From: Phorcus lineatus
Taxonomy: Eukaryota > Mollusca > Gastropoda > Trochida > Trochidae
DNA: 64,000 nt
Assembly: GCA_921293015.1 (NCBI GenBank)
Contig: OV121088.1
Span: forward strand, 38,006,836-38,070,835
Reading direction: 5' to 3'
The position numbers and the translations under genes are program-made. The notes beneath the pieces were generated by a model. It made no database searches. It was not told the origin of the DNA and worked only from the letters and a program-made list of their open reading frames with translations. How positions within the stretch are numbered: position 1 is the first letter of the stretch; each line of letters opens with the position of its first letter. Of this stretch, positions 36,671 through 50,500 are shown in pieces.

Positions 36671-39636
36671 TTTGTTGAACTTTATGAAGGTTGCCCTCTG
36701 AACTCTGACCTTTGTTTGATTGACAGCAGGTGATAGACAAGTTGAAATCAGCTGAGAACAAACTCCTGACATTTACAAATATCTACAATGTTCAATATGT
36801 GAAGTTCACATAATCGTATTATGTTAGTCAAATGTCATATTTGAAATGTATACAAAGTTCAGATTAAATGTTAACTTCATATTTATATCATTAATTTGAT
36901 ATCATTGTCGGAATTGCAATATCAAGTTAATTATTGCATTATGTGAATGACATGACATTCATGCATTTTAACTCCCGTACAAAGGAAATAGATGTAGTAC
37001 TTGCTTTGAAATTTAGATATGTAATTATCATTCAGGAGTTTGGCTCTGCAGCTACCGAAAACTTGTGTACAGGAAAAATGAATTCAACATTAAGATTCAC
37101 AAAACCAATGAAACTAAAAATCATTCCATGAATATATTAATGTTAGATGTCCCAAAAAAACTACTTGCATTCGGTGTTCATTCCAAAGATTCCCACAGAT
37201 TGACAGGTCGGGTGAAGAGACCTGCCACTTACTTATCTTCCTCCATTGATTACACCATTGAAAACCATAGATGTGTGCGATGATGATAAAATATTCAAAC
37301 TAGCTATTTATCCCTTGCTCCTTGACACCCCTTGTCACATCAATGAACATTACACATCTGTGTTAAGGCTCATATCATGGGAACAACTTTCTAATCTTCA
37401 CGTTGATGGCTGAACAATCAGTTTTTTGGGTTTTAATTCAATAAAGATTTGTAACGTTTGTATTTAGATTGAGATTCTTCTCTGCTCATTTCCTGTTTTC
37501 AGTATTTCAGGTTTTAATCTTAATAAACTAAATGTTGTTGTTTACTAGATTAATTTTCTTTGGTTTTATTACAAATCGAAATCAAAATGTTTTTGAATTT
37601 ATTCTTTATGTTAAATATGTTGTTATATGTTAACTGGCACCAACAGGATTAAATGTGTGAAAAACAACTTTCAACATTTCTCATAAAATTGTCCAGGTTT
37701 TACCTTTACTTTAGCAAAATAGGGTCTACCTTGACAAAGCCCTTAGGAGAACGTAAGTCGCTAAGGTAACCTTAGGGAAATGTTAAAGTGACATAGAGTA
37801 TGTTTCATGATTTTTAATGACCTGAGATAAGTTAAAATCACCTCCCTAAACAATTTACTTTATCTCTAAAATGAAGAACTTATGATATTTTCTTTTTTTT
37901 CAATGATGATCGGAAAACAGCCCTCTAAATGTTAAAAATTAAAAATTCTGTGTCCAGTTAACATGTACATTAGACTAACATAACACTATCAGCCTATTAG
38001 TGTCTTTCTAAATAAATAAATTTCCAAAATTCGATGAAGTCAATGGCGAATGCCACTGTCAAGTTTTCGATCACAAATCTCAACTTTAACCCGTTTATTG
38101 TCACTATACTGAACTGATAAGCATTAGGATTCTGATTTTCTGAAAACAACCACTACTTCTCTATTATATTTAACCATTTATAAAGTTTGACTTCAACAAC
38201 ACACTCTGTGAATGGGTTATGGTTAACCTTAGTAAAGGTTGCAACGTGAAGGGCGGCCCAATCTGATAAAGCTTGTCAGACATAATTACAAGAGACGCAC
38301 GGGCGGAGGCTTCAGGGGAGGTAACTCTCTGATTGATTGTTCCAAACAACATGGTGACACCCTTGTAGTACAACTGGTAGAATTACATATAGTCCCTATA
38401 CAAGATATTTGTGTCTGTAGTTCTCCTGTTTGATACTAACAAAACAAACATCAAATTCAGTTGGCTGCAAAAAAAACCCACAATTATCCTGTTATACTGC
38501 ATCTTAACACAACGATTTCTTTATCTGAAAATTCTTTTCGCATCATCCTTGGCCTCACAAGTCTGCATGACTGTCTCAATGTTATTTCTGAATAAAAGTA
38601 ACTGCAGTTTGAATTACCAACAACACTGAATTAATGGCCATTAGGCAGTGTTGAAAATTGGGTGTGCCCAAAATATATACTAGTATTTCCATTTTCTACC
38701 GCTCCTACACCTGAGGTTTAATGAGTTGGAAAGAAATACTTTCTGTGTTTTATTTATTGGTCTACATAATGTGTCTGCGTTTTTCTTGATGTTACGCATG
38801 ACTTGATGTCCGAGATGAAAGTCTTTTGTGGGGGATAATTGTTTTGTTACTAGCTCTCTAAATAAAACAGAAGAAATCTTTATTCTTGTAATCACTAGGT
38901 ATGCATAATCAGCATTCACTAAACAATTTTTATCTATTTATTTTTTACTTTTGTACTTTTACAGTTTGCACTATAAAAGGTCAAAATATTATTTTATCAA
39001 GATATCATTTTATCAAGATATGTTTATCAACAGGAAAACAATTTATTTTTGGAAAATCTAAAGGAGAAATGAGAAGATATAAGCAATCAATCATTGTAAT
39101 TATTAATTGCAATTTCTAATGAAAATTATTTTTAGAAATTTCTTAATGAAAAATCGTTCCCCAATACATCAATTTAAAACATAAATGTCAATCAAAACAT
39201 AACCACAGATATTCGAAACTTATTTCTCATCACTCAAATCAAACATTTACTTGCGTCAGTAGTAATAATTTCAACATATAAGGGTATTTTTGGAAATAAT
39301 CTCATTGATGAGTAGAGTCTTTATATAACCTCAGGTCATCTCGCTCAAAGGAGAGATCACGATTCAGTATGCCACATGCTTGATGAATGAGTCTGACTCG
39401 GGTTTATGGGTATACAATCTGCTGTGGGGGTCCTTGTAGTTTAGTCTGGCTAGTAGAAGCTTTGTTATATATTGCCATCACTTTGCGGGTATATATTTGT
39501 AATGTCTGTTGCTTTGACATTGAGTTAAATATCAAGCTTCTCAAATGAAATTTAACAGATTGGGTGGACTGAGTTCAATGTGGATGAAGCACCTGCCTAA
39601 GGACAAAGCCCAGGTCACAATTGTTTTGGTGATTTG
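36671..39636. other. Non-coding, small GC-rich patch at 38.2-38.35 kb
   Basis: The patch contains GGGGAGGTAACTCTC, reminiscent of the GGGAGATAACTC sequence common in molluscan repeats. No gene. Confidence 0.5.
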
Positions 39637-39967
39637 AGGTGAGGTGATTTGGGGTTTAATGCAGCTTTCAAGAATATTTCACTTATATCACGGCTGCCAG
39701 TGTTATTGCCGGGAGAAATCCCGCAACACATTGTGGCTATGCATTGCGGTGAAACCTGTGAGCATCTGCTTGAACTAGGAAACCATGGGTGGTACTGTGC
39801 TAAAATTCAGTGTAGCATTGCACCCAAACCTGACTGCATGTTGAACAGTTCTCTACTGCAGACATGGTTGCCGAGCCCATGGCGGGATTCTTGTTTTGGT
39901 GTCTTCACCCCTAGATTTGAATCTAGGCCATCGGCCATACTTACTACTGCACCACCAAACTCGATCC
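39637..39967 (-). mobile_element. tRNA-headed SINE, copy 2 (different tRNA head)
   Basis: The same body and tail as copy 1 (ATTAAACCCCAAATCACCTCACC at the low-coordinate end). The head reads GGTGGTGCAGTAGTAAGTATGGCC...GATTCAAATCTAGG on the minus strand, a tRNA-like sequence that differs from copy 1 in the anticodon region. The plus-strand open frame here is a by-product of the repeat and not a gene. Confidence 0.85.
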
Positions 39968-42519
39968 CTATATATCTCTTTTACAAGTCTTGAACCCACA
40001 CAAAGTTTGTTCACATAGACAACTATAGACATGTCTCTATGAGTAATGACATGACATGCATGACATATTCAGTCTGCATTCCTTCCCTGATATGTCTTGT
40101 ATACAACTGGAGGAACATCTACTGTCTTCAAGCATTTAACCCTTTACTTGCTACTCCCTCTACCTATTGGCTATTTCAGGATTATTATGCAAGAATGTTC
40201 CTGCAAATTGACTATTTGCAATGGCATACTACTTATCACTTCAACAGCTGATGTCTTGTTCTTAGATCCTTTAATATTGTTTTCTTGTTTGTTATTTTAG
40301 TTTGTTTGTTTACTTATCTATATATTGTCTCTTCACAATGATATGATAAGCACTAAGTATACATAACAACGTCTTATAAGGTCAATGTAAGTCTATTGTC
40401 TAAAAGGAACATGCCTGATTTCTAAATTGTTTTTGTGAATATTGTTACCTATTCATAGTAAATTCCAATATACCAGAGGAGAGTAGCAGGATAAACAGGC
40501 ATAGCCCACATCACCTGTTCAAGCTAACGACTTCGCCAGGTGATGTTTCTGTGCTGATGTCAGCAAGGGGTGGGGGGAGAAGGAGGGGGGGATTTGGGGG
40601 AATATATGTACATATTTCCTAGATTCTAGCACAGGTGACTCTCGGCAACAGCTCACAACATTCCTACCTGTCAAAACATGGAGATAGAGACTCAAACACG
40701 GTTCTCACTTTGTATCAGAAAATATTTTGGGTTTTCTAATTATTTATACTGCAAAATATAGAGCAACCTATATCTCATACAGAAAGATTAACACAGTTCT
40801 TCTTTTCCTTAAAGAAATGAATATTTTGGTATAAAACCTCTGAGCAGGATATTAAAAGGGGGAAATTAAAAATAAACTTATCAACAATATTTAGGCAAAG
40901 ATCAGCGACTAAGGAGCATGGATGTACTCTGAAATGAATATTCACGCTAAAAATTATTAATCTTGAAATTTCTGCTTTTTCTATGTACAAATGCCCTTCA
41001 AAGACATGAAAAGATTAGTAGGAGTACAGCAGCACACAGTTTTATTCATGTACTTTCTGACAAGTCTTTTTTCTATTTTGAAAGAAAGCATTGTCACTTA
41101 ATCCAAAGAATGTTATTTAAGCATGATACATAACATGTTTGATAAAGAGCGTATATACAACATGTGTATATCTTTGTGTATTCACATCTCCTTAGGGCAA
41201 TAACCAATGCATTTAGTCTACTCACAGATATTCACCTCATGCCTGTGTATCTAACACCTATTATAGCACCTAAGCTGTTGTTAGGGGTGATGCAGGGTTA
41301 TGCTATACCTCCATGTGTTTTAGTTTAAGTATGTTATTCAATGGTAGTAGTTACTTATCATGCTCGTTGAATGTGTAGTGCATATAGAACATAATACAGT
41401 GTAAACTTGCATATTCAGATTTATTACCAAGGAGGGCAATAACATTCAAATGTCTGGGTTAGTTAATGTTTATGTCGACTAATTATAAAATAAAATCTTG
41501 CAGATACATAATGATTCTTACTTATTTCTTTAATGAGTTACAAATCAACAGTATTCTAAACCAATAAGATTATATTACATCATACTTGTATCTATAAATC
41601 AAAATCTGAAATTTATCAAACTATTCATATATGTACATAAACTTTTTGATAATTCACATCTGAAAAGAGGCTACTTGAATCTTATTTTGTTTTCAAAGTT
41701 AATATTAATACAAAGGAGATGTTCAGAATAAGAACTGATAAAAAATATTCGAATAAAACTTTACATTTTTTTATAATAAATCAAATAAATACAGACAAAA
41801 CTCACCAACATAAAAAGTAAGTAAATCCTCATAAGGAGCACTATCAATCTCCTTATCACATGAGACAGAAATGGTTCTGCCTACACCCTCACCGCCAGTT
41901 ACCTAAGCTACGTAAGTCATGAATAAGCTGCTGATTTAACCAAATGGGTGTTATTAGTTGGCAACAATGTAAACAAGCTTAGCCAGAATATCCCGGTGCT
42001 AGTATGACAGGAAATTGGCAAGTCTAAGATTCTGCCAATCGTCATGGCATCGGAAACAGATACCATGTCTTAAGAACAAAAGATGGTTTGCAAGGCTGTT
42101 AATGTTAAAGTCTTGTGTACAGAGTGATTTTCAAATCATAAATATCCTAGATAAAGTCCTTCAAGGAGTTGAACAGTGAAATTCTATCCTTAAAGCGTTC
42201 TCTGTAATTGTCTATTTGACACTTCTTGTCCCCTTACCCAAGATAACAGGAGTTTGGAACCGTAAACATGTTATCTGGTTAGATAATGGATTCTCCAGAC
42301 TATTTTCAAGATGGGCGGTGCTATCATAAACAGCTAATTCCATTCTTTGGAGCCCCAAAGAAAAAGGAAATGTCTGTTTAGATTACTAAACAAAGCATAT
42401 CTTGAATTGCTTTTTAGAGTTTTAGTTAAAATTAATTTGCTTATAAATCAAAATGGAATATTTTACATACATAGTTTACATTATAAATGTATCATTAATC
42501 CTTCATTATTATTTAATTC
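39968..42519. other. Non-coding AT-rich sequence
   Basis: A G-rich patch at 40.56-40.61 kb. Otherwise nothing recognisable. Confidence 0.55.
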
Positions 42520-42577
42520 GTCCGCCGCTAATGGCTGAAATATTGCCCAAGCGGCGTTAAACAATAACTCACTCACT
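42520..42577 (+). mobile_element. 3' end of a gastropod-type SINE/core repeat
   Basis: CGTCCGCCGCTAATGGCTG, AATATTGCCCAAGCGGCG and the tail TTAAACAATAACTCACTCAC match the terminal segment of a repeat very widespread in gastropod genomes, whose reverse complement starts GTGAGTGAGTT and runs to a TTTAACGCC core. Only the last ~58 bp are present. This is the best taxonomic clue in the window. Confidence 0.65.
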
Positions 42578-43438
42578 ATTTAATTCGTCACCCTCTATAT
42601 ATGTATAAAATTTATGTTGATCATGTTGAATTTGTACTCTGCCAAATTGAGGTGTATGTACAATAAACAATCTTGTAATCTATGTTTCAAATATAAATTT
42701 ATTTAAAGGCACTAGTGCACGCTTTTACGGTTTAAATTGGCTATTTTAAGGTTTAAGAGGACTTATGCAATCACTTAAGCTTTCTATCGATGCAATGAAA
42801 TACTTAAAATTCTTTACAATTGACCTGCAATCAACAATGAAAAAATTTAGACAGCCGCTGTCGGCTTGGACATATAACAAATCTAAGGTTAGCTGTGCAC
42901 AAAACGGATAAATTATAGACAGTTGAAAGCGGCTGAAATATTATTATGTGCAGCTGTTGAATTTACCTAAACTCTGAACTGAGAACAAATAATGAATTAT
43001 GTTTTATGAAAGCAATGTTGTAAATAAACCGATTTAATAACACAGCATTAGCGTTGCTATTTGATTGACCAAAGCGGCTGCCGTTTCCGGTGTTTTGGTT
43101 ATAAGCAAAATCTTAAGATTTCTGATATCGTAGTTCATGCGGATTTATTGTAACGTAACATTAAATACTTCCGGTCTTTTAAAATCAACTTTACTACCTT
43201 AATACGTAAATATTCGTTAAATAACTTACGAGGTAGATTACTTGAGTGAGGATCTTGAATAATATCGAGAGATATGCAGTATCTGTGCATTCGTTGTGTT
43301 AAAGAAATATTGGTGTGCACTAGTGCGTTTAAGCCTAACCTTCAGAAATATTTTCAAAATTCAATGAATTCAACTGACATTTTCTTATACTATACACCAT
43401 GTTTTAGCTTGCTCTACACTAGCGAAAACACAACTTAC
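42578..43438. other. CpG-containing stretch bounded by GTGCACTAGTGC-like palindromes
   Basis: GGCACTAGTGCAC (42708) and GTGCACTAGTGC (43315) bracket about 620 bp containing repeated AGCGGCTG and two TTCCGG motifs. It could be a decayed DNA transposon or a promoter. Confidence 0.35.
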
Positions 43439-43498
43439 GCTACCATTTTTGCACAAATTAACTTCTTGCAAAAGAATCATCCATCTCGTGTCAGCCAT
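43439..43498 (-). CDS. Candidate first coding exon, 20 codons, phase-0 donor
   Basis: Minus strand: GGCAAGATGGCTGAC is a strong start in the AAGATGGC (YY1-like) context common at animal start codons. It is followed by 20 open codons (MADTRWMILLQEVNLCKNGS) and a perfect GTAAGT donor after AGC (exon end 43439). It cannot read in frame into the exon at 16652 (it would reach TAA after five codons). So, if real, it serves another exon or gene not seen here, or is a 5' leader. A CpG-bearing stretch with ACTTCCGG and TTTCCGG (ETS-like) lies at 43084-43174. No downstream partner exon was identified, so it could be chance. Confidence 0.27.
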
Positions 43499-43991
43499 CT
43501 TGCCTGTAACGAGCATATGTTTGTCTGGCTAATAGGTCTTACATGAAACTTATCAGTTCAATCCTGAGCCAGGAGGTCTGTGTGCAGGTCTAAATCCCTA
43601 TAGTTATAGACTGAAATTAATTCAATGAAATAATTGTTTTAAAAATATAAAAATGCTATGTAACTGTTCATTTCCTAGCCATGCAATCTTATTTGTAGAT
43701 CTAGACTTGGTGAATGAGGATTGTATAAAGGCGCCAATCTTGTACACCGTCAAATAAAATTAGGCATATCCTGGTAATATCCACAGGTGCCTACCATACT
43801 TAGTCAATTGTGCATTTAGGAGGGAAAAAAGTGAGTGGAGGCACTTAGATTGTCAAAGACAATTGTAGTCCTGCTGCAGGATGTTGTACAAAATTAGAGC
43901 CTTTATATAGTCCTTATTCAGCAAGTCTAGACTTTACAAATGTTTGTCGGGAATTTAAATTCAAGAAACAGCAACTTATGTCCAAAAAAAC

Positions 43992-44182
43992 ATGAGTGCA
44001 ATGCTACACCAAAATGTTTAGCACTATATCACCCATAGTTTACTAGTTCCAGCCAATGCTCGCAGGTTTCACCGCAATGCATAGCCACAATGGTGTTGCA
44101 GGCTTTCTCCCTACAATAGCAGTTGTGATATAAGTGAAATACTCTTTAAAGCGGCTTTAAATCCAAAATCACCTCACCTCAC
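43992..44182 (+). mobile_element. 5'-truncated SINE, copy 3
   Basis: Opposite orientation to the other copies. Body and tail are present (ATAGCCACAATGGTGTTGCAGG ... AAATCCAAAATCACCTCACC) but the tRNA head is missing, the usual result of incomplete target-primed reverse transcription. Confidence 0.8.
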
Positions 44183-46494
44183 GATAAAAAAACACAACAT
44201 GGTAATATATTTAGATAAACCACAGAGGAAAAACATTTACTTCAATTCTTCAACTAAGGAAATGGAGGAAATAAATAGCTTACAGTATTCATATGCTTAA
44301 ATCAAAGGCTTTTTTAAAATTCCTGTTTCATAAAAATGTTTATACAATAGATTAAGTAAAACATAAACAACTTACACCTACAAAACTTGTCATACATCAT
44401 GTCCTTACTTACATCTTGACTTTTAACCAAGGTTAGATACATATTAGTCACAGGACATTGAAATTACAACAACCTTGTCACACAACACTTACTTATGAAG
44501 GATGAAATATACATTATATACCATAAAGTTACTTATATCTGACAACTTGAAAGAACCTTATCTATACTTAGCTGTCATAATTTACCACAGAGAGAACATG
44601 TTGCTTCAGTCCCGACTAATAAAGCCCACCTTTTATTGACTCTTGCTGTACTGGTCATAAAATATAAGTAGGAAAAATAAATATTTTTATCCCTGTAAAG
44701 TTCAAACCTATGGGAAACTACAGGAATATGAATATAGAATATAAAAATTTTAACTGGTGTATATCCAATTGTTCAAAACGTTTTTAAATTACTATTTTCT
44801 TAATTTCTTTAAGACATTAGTGCTTTCTACTTAGCATTGGAAAGTGTGAGCTTTATGAAGTTGATGCTTTTTAAGACTGTTGATGTATTCCAGGTTGGAA
44901 AGCGTGTATAAAATTCTTACCGCACTTTATGTACATCATATCCAAATAATTTTTTTAAAGGGGGTTGGGTCAATACAACCTGAACTCCCCTGATCGCAAT
45001 ATGAGTGTTCACTGCAATGGTATGTTTTTTGTACATATTTGTACAAATTTAAATACAATTTGTACATATACATACATATACTCAAAATGAACCACTGCTC
45101 CAAAAGGACAAGTCAGTGTTTCCTCATGAATACTAGAAGGGTTTTATTCATTCCTCGACTGCAAAAACTGCTCATAAATTAAAATGTTTTGCCGGAAGAG
45201 TGAACATAAATAACCTTCAAGATTATAAATTTACCACGAGTGCTAGTGCTATTCTGTAGCAATCATTCAAACCTTAACTCTAAATCCACCAATGATAACA
45301 GCATCAACATGGCTGCTTCCCTAATTCCAGTTGGGTCATCTGCCTGTCACTGATCTGATGAATTGTAGCAAGACTGAAAGGACATACATCTTGCTCTGAC
45401 AGATAACTCGTGTTCATAAATCTCACCAACAGCAGCCATGTGGCTTGGAAGCCATTTGGTCAGCCACCCCGAGTGGTCACCTTGCCTTGACCAGCTGTGA
45501 TGTGGCCACTTGCCGGTGTTATATGTGATTTATTTAGTACTGGTCAGCCAGCCAGAATATCTCTCGCCAGGGTAGCTGTTTTACTGTTTATTCAACCCTG
45601 AGGTGTTCTTAATAGCCTGACAAATGGTAGATATCAAATAATTCATCTTTTTTTCGTCTTCAGTTTAAACCCACCCACTTGTATTTATTACAGAATGACT
45701 GAACATTTTAGAAAATAAAGAAATATTTTTCTATGAGGAGCACACTTTAATGATAAGCTTGATAATTTTAAGACATTAGAGACCTGTTGTTTATCGAAGA
45801 AAGCCTTTATTCTTGTGAATGTTGGAATGGAACCCATAAGTTTTTGTAACCAGATATTCTTTGAAAAAAGAATTATTTATGTGTATTTTCAGAGCTTAGG
45901 TTAGGTTTATTCATGTAACGCAGAGGACATAAAACAACATTTAAATGAAAATTTAAACAAACTCAAAAGCAATTTACATTTAGAAAGAACATATATGTTC
46001 GTTCCAATGCTTAACTTTCCACTCTAAAGAAAGACTTTTTTATTAAAAGGAGTAACATTGATATCTGTCCATCTGTTACCTATCTGTTTCAGATATTTGC
46101 GTTTCTTTCGGTGTTCAGCATAGTTATTATAAATCTAATAAAAAGTTCTGCCATTGTTATCATTTAACATTCTTTCCTTTATTCTTATGATTGACAGGTT
46201 TATAGTTTACATATTTATTTAACCAAAACTTGTTATTTTCATATTCAAATATAACCCATTGACAAACTCAGTAGTGTGACAAAGGACTGTTCAAACATAA
46301 CTTTATGAGTTATCGGAAACACACTTTGATAATAAAACCAGCAGTTCTAGATACCATCATACTGTTTTTATGAACTTTACCCAAATTGAAATCTTTCAAA
46401 GTTCTGTGTTGACAGTTTTACTGGTATCAGTTGAAGTTCAGACATTTTCTAATTTACATATTTGCCATTGAGAAGCTTGGTTGGTCACAAGAGC
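44183..46494. other. Non-coding, GC-richer island at 45.25-45.6 kb
   Basis: The island has ACATGGCTGCTTCC (plus, 14-codon frame) and, on the minus strand, CTGTTG|GTGAGA. No supported exon. Confidence 0.45.
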
Positions 46495-47205
46495 GCTAAA
46501 TAGGGTCACAAAGGCCTTATTGTTGGGGTCACAACTGCCATAGTTTGGGTTGCCATTCATGTTCAAGTCCTGAAGCATCACCGTTCTAATAAAGCCTTTT
46601 CAGGTCAAAATGATTAGCAATATATGTACAAATATGCATTGATTATATACTTTTCTATTAATAAACGTATTTTCTTTAACTGCTCATGATCACGTCTAGA
46701 TTAATAATGGGGTAACAGTAGTCTACGTTTCGATCATCATTTTTCTATTAAAATGTCAGGGTTATAATATTTACGGTCATAATAATTTCACTTTGAATGG
46801 TACCTATGATTATTTTTGGGACAACAGGGACACATGCACTGCAGTTTGGGAAGTAATGATTTAACCTCAGGGACATATTTTATTTAACTTCAAGGTCATA
46901 ACTACTTATCTTCAGAGTCCAAAAAATTCAGTTTCAGGGTTATAACAGTCCATGTTCTGGTCAAAATAACAGAACTCCAATGACACAATTTCTGTAGTCC
47001 GTATAATTATCTAACTTCAGTGTCGTATTGATATTAACCTTGGGGTCAGTATAACTTCAGGGTCACGATTGATTTTAGGGTCATGATAATCTAATATGAT
47101 GGTCATAACGATAAGGGTCACAATAACTGATATTCCAGGTCACAACAACTTAATGATTAAGGACAAAAAAAAAGAACTCTAGTATAATATTAATTCAACT
47201 TCAGG
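46495..47205. repeat. Degenerate array of GGTCA-containing units
   Basis: About a dozen copies of (A/G)GGTCA(C/T)-AATAA-like sequence lie in 0.7 kb. They are densest at 47043-47140, with spacings of about 14-25 bp, many preceded by ACTTCAG. All are in the same orientation. It could be a decayed short tandem repeat. The core is also a nuclear-receptor half-site. Confidence 0.75.
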
Positions 47206-47298
47206 ATCAGAGAACAAGAGTCTCAAGAGGTCAAAATAGTTGAGCCTTGGGCGAGGACTCACAATAGCTGCACATAAAGCACCGGAAACTGAGCCAGA

Positions 47299-47512
47299 CA
47301 GGTGTGCATTACCTGAGCTCAATTATCAAATTGGGACACCTGAGACAGGTAGAGTACACACCTGGGAACAGGTAATCTCATGTGTTTGTAAACAGTTGTC
47401 AGGAAGATCCTATCAAGATAGAGACGGAGTCTCCCCATTCATCAACATATTGTTGGATAAAGCGATTTTGATTTTTAGACGATTGAATCATAAGTTGAAG
47501 TCTAGGCAGGTG
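47299..47512. promoter_or_regulatory. Dense CAGGTR cluster with adjacent FOX-type site (enhancer candidate)
   Basis: CAGGTA/CAGGTG on either strand at 47299, 47310, 47337, 47346, 47359 and 47369 (six in 76 bp), plus 47507. TGTTTGTAAACA (47383-47394, containing the forkhead core GTAAACA) follows directly, then CAGTTG. GC is locally raised. The 127-codon frame over this region starts at TTG and looks incidental. Confidence 0.45.
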
Positions 47513-50500
47513 AGTCCTGTGTTTATAAGGAAGGATAGGGAATCACTTAATAAGTCGAAAAATGTTATTATTTATACTTATATCATGAGAGGAGACCAAT
47601 GGCTTTTCCTGAGATTCACATAACATTCTTGGATAGTCCATCTTGTGCCGTTGACGTTTACCCCTTATTCCCTTTGAAAGAGATGTGATTCTCCTAGATT
47701 GGCTACACACCAGATTCAGACTTTGCAAATGATCTATGCCTCTGTGATGGAGAGAAAAAGGTATTCTGGTGCGATGAATATAGACAGTGTGTGAGGTCAG
47801 ACTGTAATTTTCATATCATTTATGATCAGAAAGGGGATGTCATTTCAAAATATTTTGAAATGATTATTTTTCCTTTATGTTTCATAATAGCTTTTCACAC
47901 ATGTTACCTTCCCAGAATTCCCTCTTGAAAACGTCCTTTATCGATACTGAAAATGAGATTTAGATACCGTCCATGTCAAAATGCACAAACACTATCAAGA
48001 TCTAATCTTTCAAAATTGTTTGTTTAGCACTTCAAAACTGATCCCTTGCTGCTAATTTGTTGATATATCCCAGAGATCTTATATTCCACCATGAACAAGA
48101 CATGGGATAGAGGCATGTTATGTAAATAGTACACAAAGTTATACCCTTGATCTAAACCTTACTCATTACTAGGTAACCCATTATCACTTAAGGTATATCT
48201 ATCAATTAAACACCTTGAAAAACATTTTATTTGGTAACATGATGAGTCCTGCAACCTCACCCACGGGAAGGCACCTATGACAATGGGCCATTTTAAGGAC
48301 TTTTAGTCATTTTCAAATTTTGAATTGGCCATTCCTCATTGTAGCAATATCACAATTTAAAATCTAAATGGGCCACTTTTCATCCAATGCATCATATGGC
48401 CCATGGCACCAGTTATTTAACTTATATTTCATAATTTAAAAAAAAGTTTTACGTTATGTTGTTAAAAAAGCTTCAATGTAAATTAATAGATAGGTGAATA
48501 TGATATGTATTTAAACTCACCTCAGGTCAGTATACTTATCAATCCCAAACCAGTGTGTGAGTAATTAAATTATCAACCTCTTTGATACTAAATAAGTTTA
48601 TCAAAATAAAACCATGTTCATGGATCAGCTTCCAGTGTATAAGTAAAGTTATCCCATTGTACATGTCAATCAAGCGATGTCGATATCAAGCACCTGTTTG
48701 TTTTGTATTGTGCTTGTCTATTGATTTAATCATTATTTTATCAGACAATTACTTTATCCTCCATAACACTGACATTAACATTGATTTCTTATAAAATTAG
48801 CTGAATACCAGTCAATATTATTCATGCGGGACGACTACTACAAACAAGCAATAGCACATATAACTTGATTCATAACTCACCATGAAAAATGTTCTTTAAT
48901 TAATTTACAATGTCATTAAATCACCTTAATTAATTCATCACCTTGTTCTCAGTGAGGGTCCTGGAATTTTTAAAAGGGGGTTCAGCTAGAGAGAAGGGGG
49001 TCTTCACCCATTTTACGATCGATTTTCCCCAAAACATTCCAAAAGGGGTGGATGGTTTTAAGAGCCTAACTTACAAATTTGTGTCATATTAATCAATCTT
49101 GCACTTGAGCTTGACTTACCGTATTCGACTTAATAACCGCCCACTCCCCTATAAGCGCCCACCCACCACGTTTTTGACTGAACAATATGAGTCCTGATTT
49201 AGCGCCCACCTCTCAACATTGCTTACCTTGCATGCTGATTCATTGAGTGAGGTTTTTCAGTCTTGCAATAAGTCTTTTACTTCCACTAAAGTGAAGAATA
49301 CAGGGTATTTCAAGACTCCCAGCCACCATCAAAATGATAATAGTTATAAAACCATATTTCAAAGACATATGTATCATAAGAAACCACTTTCAAGACTAAA
49401 CTTGAGGACAATTTTTATCGTTTTAATTAGCGCCCCCTTTTACCAATTTTTTAAGCGCCCCGGGCGCTTATCACGTCGAATACGGTATATCATCACGATG
49501 AATATAGTCATAAACCCTATCCCTCTAAATATAATTTATATAATTTAATCTTTTGTTTGGTATTGGTGATTTGATATATAACCTCGCTTTATCTTTCTGG
49601 ATACCAAACCATTCACTCCCTATTAAAAAAAGTATTTACAGACAGGAAATTGTCAAGTATTGTCAATATCTTTAGTTTATCAGTAGCCGATATTGACTCA
49701 AATATACCCACTATGTTGACATCCTGCTGTTATGTCTTACCTAAAGATATCATGTTTTGATAAGTAATCATAAATACATAGTGAGACCAAAATTTTATGC
49801 AATAACATTCATAGTTCTTCTCCCTTAAAAATCTCATATTGATTTTTATTCTCAAAAACGACAAATCATTTACCAGTTAATCTTAAGAGGCAAAAGTGTT
49901 TCGAAGTCATCCAACCTTGAGAAACATGTGGTCGAAGTCCAAAATATAAGGAGTATCATTAAAGTCAAACAATCAAAACTTAGCCATAAACAGGATAGTC
50001 CTGCTTCATGACTGTGTATTTAAATAAAAGCCTTTAATACAGTCTAGATTGACTGAATACACAATTAATGAAATTAGGAGCCCGAAGTAAAGAATATATA
50101 GATGAAGGAACAGTCAATCATTAAAATATTTCATAGACTAAATTTTAGTCTATAAACAGGACCAAATCTCCAGGTCGCCGAAACATGCCCAAAGCTTCAA
50201 ACAATGTAGGATATTGCAATAATATATTCCAGACACATTCATCCAAATATTTGAATTCTTAACTCAAGTTACCATGTCCTTGTTAATCTCTTATGCTACA
50301 GCGGACTTTTAAAAACCTGCCAGATGACATGAGCATGGCTGAGCATCAGACAAGCACCACGAGGGACAGACAAACATGAACAAACAAACTGACAAACAGT
50401 CCACAAACATCACGGCTGTATCAGTGGCTTGTGTCAGCACCTGGTACAAACAGACTTGCTGCACCGCTGCTACAAGCATTGGAGAACAGCGAAAAGAAGT

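Noticed and set aside
39649..39993. 114-codon plus-strand frame
   Set aside because: Lies inside SINE copy 2 and reads its antisense strand.
42708..43326. DNA transposon bounded by GTGCACTAGTGC palindromes
   Set aside because: The matching core is only about 12 bp and itself palindromic, so it is not good evidence for terminal inverted repeats.
47240..47623. 127-codon plus-strand frame
   Set aside because: Begins at TTG, no family resemblance, and covers the CAGGTR/FOX cluster; more plausible as regulatory sequence.
49219..49548. 109-codon plus-strand frame
   Set aside because: Mostly inside the TACCGTATTCGA MITE; not a transposase.
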